The position numbers and the translations under genes were made by a program. From Bog-756 sp963704585 (lineage in GTDB: Bacteria; Actinomycetota; Acidimicrobiia; Acidimicrobiales; RAAP-2), in contig OY969919.1 of NCBI GenBank assembly GCA_963704585.1, forward strand, positions 1,240,001-1,304,000: 64,000 bases of DNA, written 5' to 3'. Below, in pieces: positions 43,551-53,423 of the stretch. The notes beneath the pieces are model-generated. The model did not search any database and was not told where the DNA came from. It saw nothing but the letters and a program-made list of their open reading frames with translations. The stretch's first letter is position 1; each line of letters opens with the position of its first letter.

Positions 43551-44656
43551 GCCGGTCCGCGGCGCGGGGGGCACCCGCGACGTCCCACACCGCGAGGTGC
43601 CGGTGCGCGATCGCCGACCAGGCGAGCTCCGAGGAGCGCGCGGTCCCGAGCTCGCGCAGTCGCGACCGCAGTGCTTCGTCGGTCGCGCCCGAGACGATCC
43701 CGGCCGCGATCGAGTCGGTGTCATGCGGGTCGACCTCCAACGCCGCGCCGCCGGTGCTCGGTATCGGGCTCGCCACGACCGGGGTGCCGAGGCGCATCGC
43801 CTCGACCGGTGGGAGACCGAAACCCTCGATCAACGGGACGTAGACGAGGAGGTGCGCCTGCGCGTAGAGCGCCGCGAGCACGGCCGGTGCGACCGATCCG
43901 ACGGCAGCCACGCCGTCGGTCGGCGCGACCTCCCGGCCCCAGCCGGACGGCCCGACCAGCACGAGGGGCCACGGACCGGGGAGCTGCCCGCGCGCCCGCG
44001 TGTACGCCTCGACCATGCGGCGCTGGTTCTTGCGCGGCTCGATCGTCCCGACACTCAGGAGGAACGGGCCCCCGACCGACGCGGCGGCCAGCAGCCTCCG
44101 TGCGCCGTCGTGGTCGGGCTCGGGAAGGTGGTCCGAGCCCATCGGGATCACCTCCACGGAGTCGCGCGGCGCCCGCTCGGCAGAGATCGTCCGCGACCAC
44201 CGCCGAGGGCACGACGAAACGGCTCGCCCGCTCGAGCGTGCGCCCGAGTGCCGCCTCGTGCCAGCGTCGCCCGTGCGCGGGGAAGGCGTCCGGCACGCGA
44301 CGCCACAGCAGATCGTGGACCGTCACGACGAGGGCGGTGCCGCCGGGATCGGGCGTCGCGAGTGAGACCGCGTGGACCACGTCGAAACCGCGGGGCGCCC
44401 GCACGAGCCCGTGGTCCCAGGCGCGGGTGAGCAGCCGTCCCGGCAAGGGCGAGGTCCGGACCGTGCAACCGAACGCCTCGAGCGGATCCGGTCGGCCGCG
44501 CGGTGACCGGCTGGCGAGGAGCTCGACGTCGGGACGCTCGACCGGCTCGAGCTCGGCGAGACCCTGGAGCAGCCCTCGCACGTAGGTGCCGATCCCGCCC
44601 GGCGCCGCTCGCCGGAGCTGTTCGGCGAGGAGGAGAACCCGGAGCCGGTCCCTCAT
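43543..44656 (-). CDS. GT4 family glycosyltransferase (second of three), frameshifted mid-gene
   Basis: About 370 aa across two frames. From ATG 44656: RDRLRVLLLAEQLRR, GGIGTYVRGLLQGL, VVTVHDLLWRRVPDAFP, then RASRFVVPSAVVADDLCRAG. After a one-base insertion at about 44164-44170 the frame continues as VEVIPMGSDHLPEPDHDGAR, FLLSVGTIEPRKNQRRMVEAY, LLVYVPLIEGFGLPPVEAMRLGTPVV to the stop at 43543. Both halves match one GT-B fold. Its ATG overlaps the stop of the first GT4 gene (ATGA). Sequencing error is the simplest cause. Confidence 0.83.
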
Positions 44657-45861
44657 CGTGCCCGCGCCGCGCCCACGGCCGTCCTCATCGCCTCGCGGTA
44701 GAGCGAGACGAGGCCGTCCGCGCACGATGCCCAGGTGAACGTCGCGCTGCGCCGTCGGCCGCGTTCGACGAGCGCCTCGACGTCGAACCCCCCGCCGAGC
44801 ACCGCGGCGAGCGCCGCGGCGAGCGCGTCGCGGTCCCCCACCGGCACGACCAGTGCGGCGTCGCCGACCACCTCGGGTACCGCGCCCGCACCCGTGGCGA
44901 CGACCGGCACGCCTGCCGCCATCGCCTGCAGCGGGGGGAACCCGAACCCCTCGTAGCGCGAGGGATAGGCGAGCACCGTCGCCGAGCGAAGCACCGTCGC
45001 GAGGCCGGTCGCGTCGAGGTAGCCGGTGCGGACGATCCGGTCGCGCACGGGCGACACCTCCACCGCCGCGTCGAGCGCGGCGGCGCCCCACCCGTCCCCC
45101 CCGGCGATCACCAGCGCGACGTCGGGGTGATCGGCCGCCACCATGTCGAAGGCAGCGACGAGCAGCGGCAGGTCCTTGCGCGGCTCGACGGTCCCGACGG
45201 ACAGCACGGAGCGCGCACACCCCGCGGGGAGCGCCGACGCCGCCGGGGGCCGGCTCCCGGCGCCGGTCATCGCTTCGGGCAGCTGCGGGACGCCGTGGTG
45301 CACGGCGCGCACCTGTGCCGGGTCGACGCCGAGCTCCGCGACGACCTCGTCGGCGACGTACTGCGACGGCGTGTGCACGAAGGCGCCCTCGGCGACGGCC
45401 CGCCGCACGAGGTCGGGGAACCGGAGCGTCGGAGGGTCGCAGAGCTCCGGATAGAGGACGACCGTGAGGTCGTGCACGGTGACCACGCGGGCGGCATGTG
45501 CGGTCGGGGGCACGACGAAGTTCGTGCCGTGCACGACGTCATGCCGACCGACGAACCACTCGAGCGGCGGGTACCGGCCGAGCCGCCACGCCCGGTGCAG
45601 CGGTCGGGCCGGCATGGGCCGCTGCACGGTCGAGACCCCAGGGGGCACGAGGCCCTCGATGCCGCGGCGCCGGCGCCAGCTCACCGCGTACGCGCCGGTC
45701 GAGACGTCCCCGCGTGCGGCGAGACCTCCGAGGGCGCCCGTGCAGAACGCACCCACGCCGGTCGGGGACCCGAGCAACGGCGTCGCGTCGAGCGTCACGG
45801 AAAGCCGATCGGCGACGAGGTCGGATGGGCGCGCCGTCGGCACCCAGCGAGCCTTGCACAT
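44653..45861 (-). CDS. GT4 family glycosyltransferase (first of three)
   Basis: A 402-aa GT-B glycosyltransferase. Motifs include LSVTLDATPLLGSPTGVGAF, DVVHGTNFVVPPTAHAARVV, VTVHDLTVVLYPEL, SVLSVGTVEPRKDLPLLVAAF, and VLAYPSRYEGFGFPPLQAMAAGVPVV with the donor-binding E-x7-E-like spacing. It resembles mannosyl- or rhamnosyltransferases of envelope glycans. The start could be ATG 45861 or the in-frame GTG 45894; the latter would overlap the divergent cofD promoter region. It leads a three-GT4 operon. Confidence 0.87.
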   Translation of the reverse strand: MCKARWVPTARPSDLVADRLSVTLDATPLLGSPTGVGAFCTGALGGLAARGDVSTGAYAVSWRRRRGIEGLVPPGVSTVQRPMPARPLHRAWRLGRYPPLEWFVGRHDVVHGTNFVVPPTAHAARVVTVHDLTVVLYPELCDPPTLRFPDLVRRAVAEGAFVHTPSQYVADEVVAELGVDPAQVRAVHHGVPQLPEAMTGAGSRPPAASALPAGCARSVLSVGTVEPRKDLPLLVAAFDMVAADHPDVALVIAGGDGWGAAALDAAVEVSPVRDRIVRTGYLDATGLATVLRSATVLAYPSRYEGFGFPPLQAMAAGVPVVATGAGAVPEVVGDAALVVPVGDRDALAAALAAVLGGGFDVEALVERGRRRSATFTWASCADGLVSLYREAMRTAVGAARAR

Positions 45862-45897
45862 CCCATCGCGGCGACCGGTGCCTGCTCGGCGCACGGC

Positions 45898-45903
45898 TAG
45901 CCT
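45898..45903 (+). promoter_or_regulatory. -10 of the uORF-cofD-cofE operon (TAGCCT)
   Basis: TAGCCT lies 6 nt before ATG 45910, not before the cofD start, so the first codon of the transcript would belong to a short upstream reading frame. Confidence 0.5.
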
Positions 45904-45909
45904 GCCGTG

Positions 45910-45990
45910 ATGATCGTCCGGACCGCCGGCGGGCCCTCCGCCCGTGCTGCTCGCCGGCGCGTGTCCCGGCCGGTGCGGGCCGACCGGTGA
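45910..45990 (+). CDS. Putative leaderless upstream ORF of cofD (26 aa)
   Basis: ATG 45910 lies 6 nt after TAGCCT. It opens a 26-codon, Arg-rich frame (MIVRTAGGPSARAARRR...) whose TGA stop overlaps the GTG start of cofD in a GTGA. Eight of 26 residues are Arg. The likely job is translational coupling: a leaderless uORF delivering ribosomes to cofD, which has no clear Shine-Dalgarno sequence of its own. It may not make a stable peptide. Confidence 0.45.
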   Translation: MIVRTAGGPSARAARRRVSRPVRADR

Positions 45991-46913
45991 TCACGGCGCT
46001 GGCCGGCGGGGTCGGCGCCGCACGCCTCCTGCGGGGGATGGTCGAGGTGCTGCCCGCCGACGAGATCACCGCCGTGGTGAACACGGGAGACGACCTCGAG
46101 CTCCACGGGCTCCACGTCTCTCCCGACCTCGACACGGTGCTCTACACGCTCGCCGACGCGATCAACCCGACGACGGGGTGGGGCCTCGTCGGCGAGACGT
46201 GGCGGGTGATGGACGCTCTCGAGGAGCTCGGTGGGATCACCTGGTTCCGGCTCGGCGACCGCGACCTCGCGACCCACTGCTTCCGGTCCCAGCGGCTGGC
46301 CGAGGGCGCGTCGCTCGGCACGGTGACCGCAGAGCTCGCCGACTCGTGGGGGGTCGGCGTCCGTCTCCTGCCGGTCAGCGACGATCCCCTGCGCACCCGG
46401 CTCCAGCTCCGCGACGGGCCGGAGGTCGGCTTCCAGGACTACTTCGTCCGGCTCCGCCACGACGTGCCGGTCACCGCCGTCCGGTTCGAGGGAGCGGAGC
46501 AGGCCCGGCCGGGTCCGGGCGTGCTCGAAGCGATCCGATCGGCCGACACCGTCGTCGTCTGCCCCTCGAATCCGGTCGTGTCGATCGGGCCCCTCCTCTC
46601 GGTGCCCGGGGTCGGCGACGAGCTCGCCGCGCGCCGCGAGCGCGTGGTCGGCGTCTCGCCGATCATCGCGGGTGCGGCACTCAAGGGACCGGCCGACCGC
46701 CTGCTCGTCGAGCTCGGCTCGGAGTCGAGCGCCGTCGGTGTCGCGCGCTGGTACGCCCCGTGGATGGGCTGCCTCGTCGTCGACGAGGCCGACGCGGCGC
46801 TGGCCCCGGCCGTCGAGGCGGAGGGGGTCCGGTGCGTCGTCGCTCCGACGGTGATGTCCTCGGTCGAGCGGTCGGCAGCGCTGTGCCGGGTGGTGCTCGA
46901 TGCCGCCGGCTGA
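45987..46913 (+). CDS. cofD: 2-phospho-L-lactate transferase
   Basis: A 308-aa enzyme (FbiA in mycobacteria) that joins the phospholactyl or phosphoenolpyruvyl moiety to the deazaflavin Fo in coenzyme F420 synthesis. Family motifs are ITALAGGVGAARLLRGM, AVVNTGDDLELHGLHVSPDLDTVLY, ETWRVMDALEELGG, WFRLGDRDLATHCFR, DDPLRTRL, and CPSNPVVSIGPLLSVPG. GTG 45987 gives the conserved start and overlaps the uORF stop; earlier in-frame codons look non-coding. cofE follows with a 14-nt overlap. The cofD-cofE pair beside a mannose-1-phosphate guanylyltransferase and wbbL is an old actinobacterial arrangement. Confidence 0.93.
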   Translation: MITALAGGVGAARLLRGMVEVLPADEITAVVNTGDDLELHGLHVSPDLDTVLYTLADAINPTTGWGLVGETWRVMDALEELGGITWFRLGDRDLATHCFRSQRLAEGASLGTVTAELADSWGVGVRLLPVSDDPLRTRLQLRDGPEVGFQDYFVRLRHDVPVTAVRFEGAEQARPGPGVLEAIRSADTVVVCPSNPVVSIGPLLSVPGVGDELAARRERVVGVSPIIAGAALKGPADRLLVELGSESSAVGVARWYAPWMGCLVVDEADAALAPAVEAEGVRCVVAPTVMSSVERSAALCRVVLDAAG

Positions 46914-47736
46914 CCCGAGCGCCGCCGGTCCGCCGCCCGCCGCGACCGGGCCCGGTGCCCTCACGATCCTCCCGGTCCTCGGCGTCGGCGAGATCACCGC
47001 CGGCTGCGACCTCGCCGCCGTCCTGGCCGACGCGCTCGCGCTCCGCCCGGTCGACGTCGCAGGTGCCGATCGTGGCGCTGGTGCCGATCGCGGCACGGGT
47101 ACCGGCGGCGGCCCGCCGGGCGGCGGGCTCCTCGACGGCGACGTCCTCGTGGTCACGCAGAAGGTGGTGTCCAAGGCGGAAGGCCGGCTCGTCCCCGTCG
47201 ACCCGGACCGATCCGATGCGAAGGTCGCGCTGGTCGAACAGGAGGCGGTCCGCATCGTGCGCCGTCGCGGCGACCTGATCATCGCCGAGACGCGCCACGG
47301 GTTCGTGTGCGCGAACGCCGGCGTCGACCTCTCGAACGTCGAGTCCGGGACCGCTGCGCTGCTCCCCGTGGACGCCGACCGCTCGGCCCGTCGCATCCGC
47401 GAGGCGCTCGAGCACCGGTTCGGGGTCACCGCCGGCGTCGTGATCTCGGACACCTTCGGCCGGCCGTGGCGCAAGGGACTCACCGACGTGGCCATCGGCG
47501 TCGCGGGGATCGCCGCGGTCGTGGACCTCCGCGGCAGCGCCGACGCCGGAGGCCGTCCGCTCGAGGTGACCGAAGTGTGCGTGGCGGACGAGCTCGCGTC
47601 GGCGGCCGAGCTCGTCATGGGCAAGGACCGGGGCATCCCGGCGGCGGTGGTCCGGGGGATCGATCCCGCCTGGCTCCGGCCGTCGTCGGTGGCGGCCGAG
47701 ATCGTGCGTTCGCCGGCAGAAGACCTCTTCCGCTGA
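46900..47736 (+). CDS. cofE: Coenzyme F420-0:L-glutamate ligase
   Basis: A 278-aa CofE-type ligase that adds gamma-glutamyl residues to F420-0. Seen are TILPVLGVGEITAGCDLAAVL, GDVLVVTQKVVSKAEGR, VEQEAVRIVRR, TRHGFVCANAGVDLSNV, VVISDTFGRPWRKGLTDVAIGVAG and the C-terminal VADELASAAELVMGKD. A Gly-rich insert (about residues 55-75) is unusual. The mycobacterial counterpart FbiB carries a C-terminal nitroreductase-like domain that reduces dehydro-F420; that domain is missing here, so a separate reductase or a different intermediate route would be needed. Confidence 0.92.
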   Translation: MPPADPSAAGPPPAATGPGALTILPVLGVGEITAGCDLAAVLADALALRPVDVAGADRGAGADRGTGTGGGPPGGGLLDGDVLVVTQKVVSKAEGRLVPVDPDRSDAKVALVEQEAVRIVRRRGDLIIAETRHGFVCANAGVDLSNVESGTAALLPVDADRSARRIREALEHRFGVTAGVVISDTFGRPWRKGLTDVAIGVAGIAAVVDLRGSADAGGRPLEVTEVCVADELASAAELVMGKDRGIPAAVVRGIDPAWLRPSSVAAEIVRSPAEDLFR

Positions 47737-47759
47737 GTGACCCGGTGCCGGCGCTCCGC

Positions 47760-48737
<978 letters not shown>

Positions 48738-48739
48738 GG

Positions 48740-49827
48740 TCAGACCGCCGGCACCCGCTCGCCGTCGACCACCGACCCCGACGCGGTCACCGCGCCCGCG
48801 CCGATCACCGAGAGGTGGCCGATCACGCACCGCTGGCCGATGATCGCGCCCGGTCCGACGATCGAGTGCTCGACGCTCGCCTTGGACGCGATCCGGGCAC
48901 CCGGCAGCAGGACCGAGCCGGTCACGGTCGCGCCGTCCTCGACGATCGCGCCCGCGCCCACCACCGCGTCCTCGACGGTGCCACCCGCCGCGACCGACGC
49001 CCCGGAGCCGAGGAGGGAGCGCGTGACCGATGCCCCGTCCGCCTCGACCTCGCCGATCCGCCACGATCCCTGCCCGAGCTCGGGATCGAGGATCGCACCG
49101 GGAGCCGGTGGTCCCCCCGGCGGCCGGCCAGGAGGTCGCGGTGGGCGCGCAGGTACGCGTCCGGCGTGCCGGTGTCGAGCCAGTACGCGTCGGAGCGCAG
49201 CGCGTAGAGCGAACGGGTCTCGACGAGGGCGGGAAACGTCTGGCGCTCGATGGAGACCCGGATGTCCCGTTCGATGCGTCCGAGCACCGAGGGCTCGAGC
49301 ACGTAGATGCCCGCGTTGATGAGGTTGGTCGGTGCCTCGTCACGCGGCGGCTTCTCGATGAACGCCTCGACCGCCCCGCGCTCGTCGGTCGGCACGACCC
49401 CGAACGCGCTCGGGTCCTCGACGGGGGTGAGGCTGATCGTGGCCTCGGCGCCGCTCGACGCGTGGAACCGGGCCAGCTCGGCGATGTCCGTGTCGGTCAG
49501 CACGTCGCCGTTGAGCACGACGAACGTCTCGTCGATCCCCGCGGCGTCCGCCGCGAACCGGATCGCACCCGCGGTGTCGAGCGGCATCGGCTCGACCGCA
49601 TACGTGGCGCGAACACCGGCGATCACGCTGTCGGGGTAGGCGTCGATGAACGCGTCCGGCCGGTAACCGAGCGAGAGGACCGCGTCGTCGATGCCGTGCT
49701 TGGCGAGGTGGCCGAGCACGCGCTCGATCATCGGCTGCTCCACGATGGGGAGCATCTGCTTGGGCGTGGTGAGGGTGAGCGGGCGGAGCCGCGTTCCCAC
49801 GCCGCCCACGAGGACGACGGCCCTCAC
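48740..49827 (-). CDS. Mannose-1-phosphate guanylyltransferase-like protein, frameshifted
   Basis: About 362 aa when corrected. The catalytic domain begins at GTG 49827: AVVLVGGVGTRLRPLTLTTPKQMLP, FVVLNGDVLTDTDIAEL, FIEKPPRDEAPTNLINAGIYVLEP, DAYWLDTGTPDAYLRAHRDLLAG. The frame then breaks in a C6 run (49113-49118). One extra base restores a left-handed beta-helix domain (GAGAIVEDGATVTGSVLLPGAR, VGPGAIIGQRCVIGHLSVIG) ending at 48740. This two-domain layout is that of actinobacterial ManC/Rv3264c-type enzymes making GDP-mannose. It overlaps the upstream membrane protein gene (GTGA). Confidence 0.83.
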
Positions 49828-50633
49828 TTCGACGATCCGCCGGACCCTGCCGTGGTGGCCGTGGTCGGTGCTGCGGTGGTCGGGGTGGTGGTGAGCGAGG
49901 GCGCGCTCGTCGTCGGCGTGACCAGCGGCGCCGTGGTGGCGGTGTTGTTGTTGGCCGCGCTCTGGGACACGGCGGTCAGCAGCGCCGTGATCACGCCGGC
50001 GGACGGCTTCGGCACGGTGTTGGCGACCGGGACGAATGCCATGGTGACGAGCTGCCCATTGGTGAAGAGCAGGTTCTGCGGCGCTCCGCTCGTCTCGGTC
50101 CCCTTGCCCTTCGCCTCGACGTTGGGCCAGCTGACCACGATCACGACGCCCGCCTTGCCGGCGTCCGGGGTGCCCTTCGGGCAGAGCTCACCGTTGGAGT
50201 AGCCGGGCTTGCCCGGATACTGCAGGGACGTCGAGGAGAGGCCGAGCCCCGGGTAACCGCTCACGAACTTGCCGAGGGTCGCGTTCTGGCCCGACTCGGA
50301 GGCGTTCTTCGGCGCGATCGAGAGGACGCCGTTGCCTTGCGCGGTGAGCCCGTACCGCGCCTTGTTGGGGCCCGCCGCGAGGTTCGGCTGCATCGCGCCG
50401 CAGAGGTCGACCCCGAGTCCCGCGTACCACTGCGCGCCCACCGCCGGCTGACCCGACGCCGAGGACGACGTGTGGGTGCGCTCGTACCGGCTGAACCAGA
50501 TGAGCAGCAGACCGACGAGGCAGATGACGATCAAGCTCGCGTACCAGTTGACCGGCGCCTGGCCCCGGTACGTCCTCCCGCCGCCCGTGGTCGCGGCGCG
50601 TTTGACCCATCTGCCCGTCGAATCGCTCGCCAT
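49824..50633 (-). CDS. Single-pass membrane protein of unknown function
   Basis: A 269-aa protein I do not recognise. Residues 1-27 are basic and cytoplasmic, one helix follows (NWYASLIVICLVGLLLIWF, about 28-47), then an external domain of about 160 residues with two cysteines (VDLCGAMQPN and GELCPKGTPD) that may form a disulfide. The last 50 residues are a Thr/Ala/Pro-rich low-complexity tail (TTAPLVTPTTSAPSLTT), probably disordered or glycosylated. It sits in the middle of the glycan operon, between the wbbL-like and ManC-like genes. A TAGGGT hexamer 11 nt upstream may give an internal promoter. Confidence 0.8.
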   Translation of the reverse strand: MASDSTGRWVKRAATTGGGRTYRGQAPVNWYASLIVICLVGLLLIWFSRYERTHTSSSASGQPAVGAQWYAGLGVDLCGAMQPNLAAGPNKARYGLTAQGNGVLSIAPKNASESGQNATLGKFVSGYPGLGLSSTSLQYPGKPGYSNGELCPKGTPDAGKAGVVIVVSWPNVEAKGKGTETSGAPQNLLFTNGQLVTMAFVPVANTVPKPSAGVITALLTAVSQSAANNNTATTAPLVTPTTSAPSLTTTPTTAAPTTATTAGSGGSSK

Positions 50634-50644
50634 GATCGGTCGAC

Positions 50645-50650
50645 ACCCTA
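50645..50650 (-). promoter_or_regulatory. Possible internal -10 (TAGGGT)
   Basis: TAGGGT lies 11 nt before ATG 50633, in the 27-bp gap after the wbbL-like gene. Confidence 0.35.
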
Positions 50651-50660
50651 CAACCTGGGC

Positions 50661-51617
50661 TCAGGCCGCCCCGATCGGAGGTCGGCGTCCCCGACCGGCG
50701 CGGAGCAGGCACGCCAGGGTCGCCCGGCAGGCGATCCCGACCGCGACCAGGGGGAGAAAGACCCGCCGCCAACCGCCCGATGTGCGGCCGGCGAAGCGGA
50801 GCAGCGACCGGTGGTGTTCGAGGATCATGCGGTACGGATGCCGATCGGTCGAGACCCCCTGGCGGTGGGTGACCTCGGCGGCCGGCCAGTACCGCACCGT
50901 CCAGCCCGCGCGGCCGAGCCGCCAGCAGAGGTCGACGTCCTCGACGTACATGAAGTACGACTCGTCGAACCCGCCGACCTCCTCGAATGCGGACCGGCGC
51001 ACGGCGAAGCACGCCCCGGACACCCAGTCGACGGCGGTCGGCTCCTCCTCCGACCACGCCGGCCGGTCGAGCTGGTAGGTGCGGGTGAACCGGTTGCGGG
51101 GGGCGAGCAGGCCGAGCGCCGCGTGCCCCGCCGCGTCGAGCAGCGACGGGAACCGGCGCGCCGACGGGTAGCGGTCCCCGTCGACGGTCAGGATCCGCGG
51201 GCCCACCACCGCGCAGTCGGGATCCACGTCGAGGGCGCCCGCCATCGCGGCGAGCGCACCGCGGCCGACCACCAGGTCGGGATTGCAGACGACGACGACG
51301 GGCGAGCCGGTCGCGGCCACCCCACGGTTGGCGGCCGCGCCATACCCGAGGTTCCGCCCGCTCTCGACCACCGAGGCCTCGGGTACGAGCTGCCGGAGCG
51401 TTCCGAGGGAGCCGTCAGCGGAGCCGTTGTCGACAACCACGACTTCCGCGGCGCCGTCGTCGAGGAGGCTCTGGGCGCAGCGCGCGAGGGCGTCACCCGA
51501 CTCGTAGTTGACGACGACCGCCGAGACGGCGCTCGACTCGGGCACGCCGCCGACCGGTGCCGTCGGGGAGGCGCCGCGAGCGACCCGCCCCTCAGGCGCA
51601 CCGGCGCCCCGGCTCAC
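50661..51617 (-). CDS. GT2 family glycosyltransferase, WbbL-like
   Basis: A 318-aa GT-A enzyme resembling the rhamnosyltransferase WbbL, which adds rhamnose to GlcNAc-diphosphoprenol to make the cell-wall linker unit in mycobacteria. Motifs are SAVVVNYESGDALARCAQSLL, VVVDNGSADGSLGTL, GYGAAANRGVAAT, VCNPDLVV (DxD-like), DWVSGACFAVRRSAFEEVGGFDE and FMYVEDVDLCWRLGRAGW. Location beside rmlD and a ManC-like gene matches the mycobacterial order. GTG 51617 overlaps the upstream GT2 stop (GTGA). The C-terminus has a short hydrophobic stretch (VFLPLVAVGIACRATLACLL). Confidence 0.83.
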   Translation of the reverse strand: MSRGAGAPEGRVARGASPTAPVGGVPESSAVSAVVVNYESGDALARCAQSLLDDGAAEVVVVDNGSADGSLGTLRQLVPEASVVESGRNLGYGAAANRGVAATGSPVVVVCNPDLVVGRGALAAMAGALDVDPDCAVVGPRILTVDGDRYPSARRFPSLLDAAGHAALGLLAPRNRFTRTYQLDRPAWSEEEPTAVDWVSGACFAVRRSAFEEVGGFDESYFMYVEDVDLCWRLGRAGWTVRYWPAAEVTHRQGVSTDRHPYRMILEHHRSLLRFAGRTSGGWRRVFLPLVAVGIACRATLACLLRAGRGRRPPIGAA

Positions 51618-52363
51618 GCGTCGAGCCGGGTGAACCGGTACTTGACCAGCGCCCTGAGCGCACCGAACCCGTCGCGCCAGGTGATCTTCTTCCCCTCGGT
51701 CATCTCGCGGCCCGCGTAGGAGATCGGGACCTCGTAGATGCGGAGCCCACGCCGCAGGATCTTCGCGGTGATCTCCGGCTCGAAGTCGAACCGGTTCGAC
51801 TGGATGGTGATGCCTTCGAGGACTTGGCGGTCGAAGAGCTTGTAGCAGGTCTCCATGTCCGAGAGGGTCGACGAGTAGAGGACGTTGGTCAGGAGCGAGA
51901 GGAAGCGGTTGCCGATCCAGTGCAGCGGCAGCATGTTCTTGCGCTCGCCGGTGAAGCGGCTGCCGTAGACCACCCGTGCCTTCCCCCGCAGGATCGGGTC
52001 GAGCAGCTTCGGCCAGTCCTGGGGGTCGTACTCGAGGTCGGCGTCCTGCACGAGGACGAGGTCACCGCGGCAGACCGCCATCCCGGTTCGGATCGCCGCT
52101 CCCTTTCCGGCGTTCGCCGCGTGGGACAGGACGCGTACGGTCGAGTCCCCCAACGCGGCGAGCACCTTGTCGGTGCCGTCGGACGAGCCGTCGTCGACGA
52201 CGACCACCTCGACGCCGACCGGAAGGTCGACCGCACGGATGCGCCGGATGACCTCTGCGACCGTCGACCGCTCGTTGAAGACCGGCACGATCACCGAGAG
52301 CAGCTCGTAGGAGCGGGGCACACCCTGCTCGCCGGTCACCTCAGCTCCTCCCGCCTCGGCCAT
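51614..52363 (-). CDS. GT2 polyprenyl-phosphate glycosyltransferase
   Basis: A 249-aa GT-A enzyme of the dolichol/polyprenol-phosphate mannose or glucose synthase type: LLSVIVPVFNERSTVAEVIRRI, VVVDDGSSDGTDKVL, GKGAAIRTGMAVCRGDLVLVQDADLEYDP with the DAD metal motif, VYGSRFTGERKN, and METhCYKLF-like METCYKLFDRQVL. No membrane helices, so it is peripheral. It would charge a lipid carrier with a sugar for extracytoplasmic glycosyltransferases. ATG 52363 is preceded by GAGGAGCAGG. Confidence 0.86.
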   Translation of the reverse strand: MAEAGGAEVTGEQGVPRSYELLSVIVPVFNERSTVAEVIRRIRAVDLPVGVEVVVVDDGSSDGTDKVLAALGDSTVRVLSHAANAGKGAAIRTGMAVCRGDLVLVQDADLEYDPQDWPKLLDPILRGKARVVYGSRFTGERKNMLPLHWIGNRFLSLLTNVLYSSTLSDMETCYKLFDRQVLEGITIQSNRFDFEPEITAKILRRGLRIYEVPISYAGREMTEGKKITWRDGFGALRALVKYRFTRLDA

Positions 52364-52463
52364 CTGCCTGCTCCTCGTGGCGCCCCGCCGGTCGGGGCCG
52401 CCACACTCTCTAGCACCGTTCCGCCGGCCGACCCCACCCGGACGGGCGGGTGCCCCGACCCGC

Positions 52464-53423
52464 TCAACCCGCTCCGGGGAGGGCCACCCCGGCGTCCTCG
52501 GCCAGGTACGCCGCGGTCCTCCGGAGGCCCTCCTCGAGCGGCGTGGTCGGCTCCCACCCGAGCTCACGGCGCGCGACGGTGATGTCCGGCCGGCGCCGCG
52601 TGGGGTCGTCGGCGGGCAGGGGCCGGTGCTCGATCCCCGAGGTGGACCCGAAGAGCGAGCGCACCGTCTCGGCCAGCTCGAGGACGGTGTACTCGTCGGG
52701 GTTGCCGATGTTGACGGGGCCCCGCAGGTCGGAGTCGAAGAGGGCGACCAGGCCGCGCACCTCGTCCTCGACGTAGCAGAGGCTCCGGGTCTGGCTCCCG
52801 TCGCCGTAGACGGTGAGCGGTTCGCCACGCATCGCCTGGAGCAGAAAGTTGGAGACCACCCGTCCGTCGTCCGGCCGGAGGCGTGGCCCGTAGGTGTTGA
52901 AGATCCGTGCGATCCCGATGTCGGTGCCGTTGGTGCGATGGTGGGCCATCGTCAACGCCTCGGCGAACCGCTTCGCCTCGTCGTAGACGCTGCGCGGTCC
53001 CACCGGGTTGACGTTGCCCCAGTACGTCTCGGCCTGCGGGTGGACCGCGGGGTCGCCGTAGACCTCGCTCGTCGACGCGAGGAGGAACCGCGCACCGTGC
53101 TCGGCTGCGAGCTCCAGGCCGCGACGGGTCCCCTCGCTCCCCACGGCGAGCGTCTGGAGCGGGAGGGCGAGGTAGTCCGGCGGCGACGCGGGACTCGCGA
53201 GGTTGCACACCCCGCTCAGTGCGCCGTCGACCGGGAGCGACCGCGAGATGTCGGCCTCGACGAGGTCGAAGTGTTGGTGGTCGGCGAGGTGGGCCACGTT
53301 GGTCCGGCGGCCCGTCGAGAAGTCGTCGACGCAGACGACCTCGTCGCCGCGGCCGAGCAGGTGGTCGCAGAGGTGGGAGCCGAGGAAGCCACCGCCTCCG
53401 AGCACCACGATCCGGCCACTCAT
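52464..53423 (-). CDS. uxs: UDP-glucuronate decarboxylase
   Basis: A 319-aa NAD-dependent enzyme converting UDP-glucuronate to UDP-xylose. Family markers are VVLGGGGFLGSHLCDHLL, CVDDFSTGRRTNVAHL, CNLASPASPPDYLALPLQTL, LASTSEVYGDPAVHPQ, the catalytic SVYDEAKRFAEAL, and RIFNTYGPRLRPDDGRVVSNF with QTRSLCYVEDEV. Its ATG overlaps the stop of UDP-glucose dehydrogenase, the enzyme that makes its substrate, so the two steps are translationally coupled. Confidence 0.9.
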   Translation of the reverse strand: MSGRIVVLGGGGFLGSHLCDHLLGRGDEVVCVDDFSTGRRTNVAHLADHQHFDLVEADISRSLPVDGALSGVCNLASPASPPDYLALPLQTLAVGSEGTRRGLELAAEHGARFLLASTSEVYGDPAVHPQAETYWGNVNPVGPRSVYDEAKRFAEALTMAHHRTNGTDIGIARIFNTYGPRLRPDDGRVVSNFLLQAMRGEPLTVYGDGSQTRSLCYVEDEVRGLVALFDSDLRGPVNIGNPDEYTVLELAETVRSLFGSTSGIEHRPLPADDPTRRRPDITVARRELGWEPTTPLEEGLRRTAAYLAEDAGVALPGAG

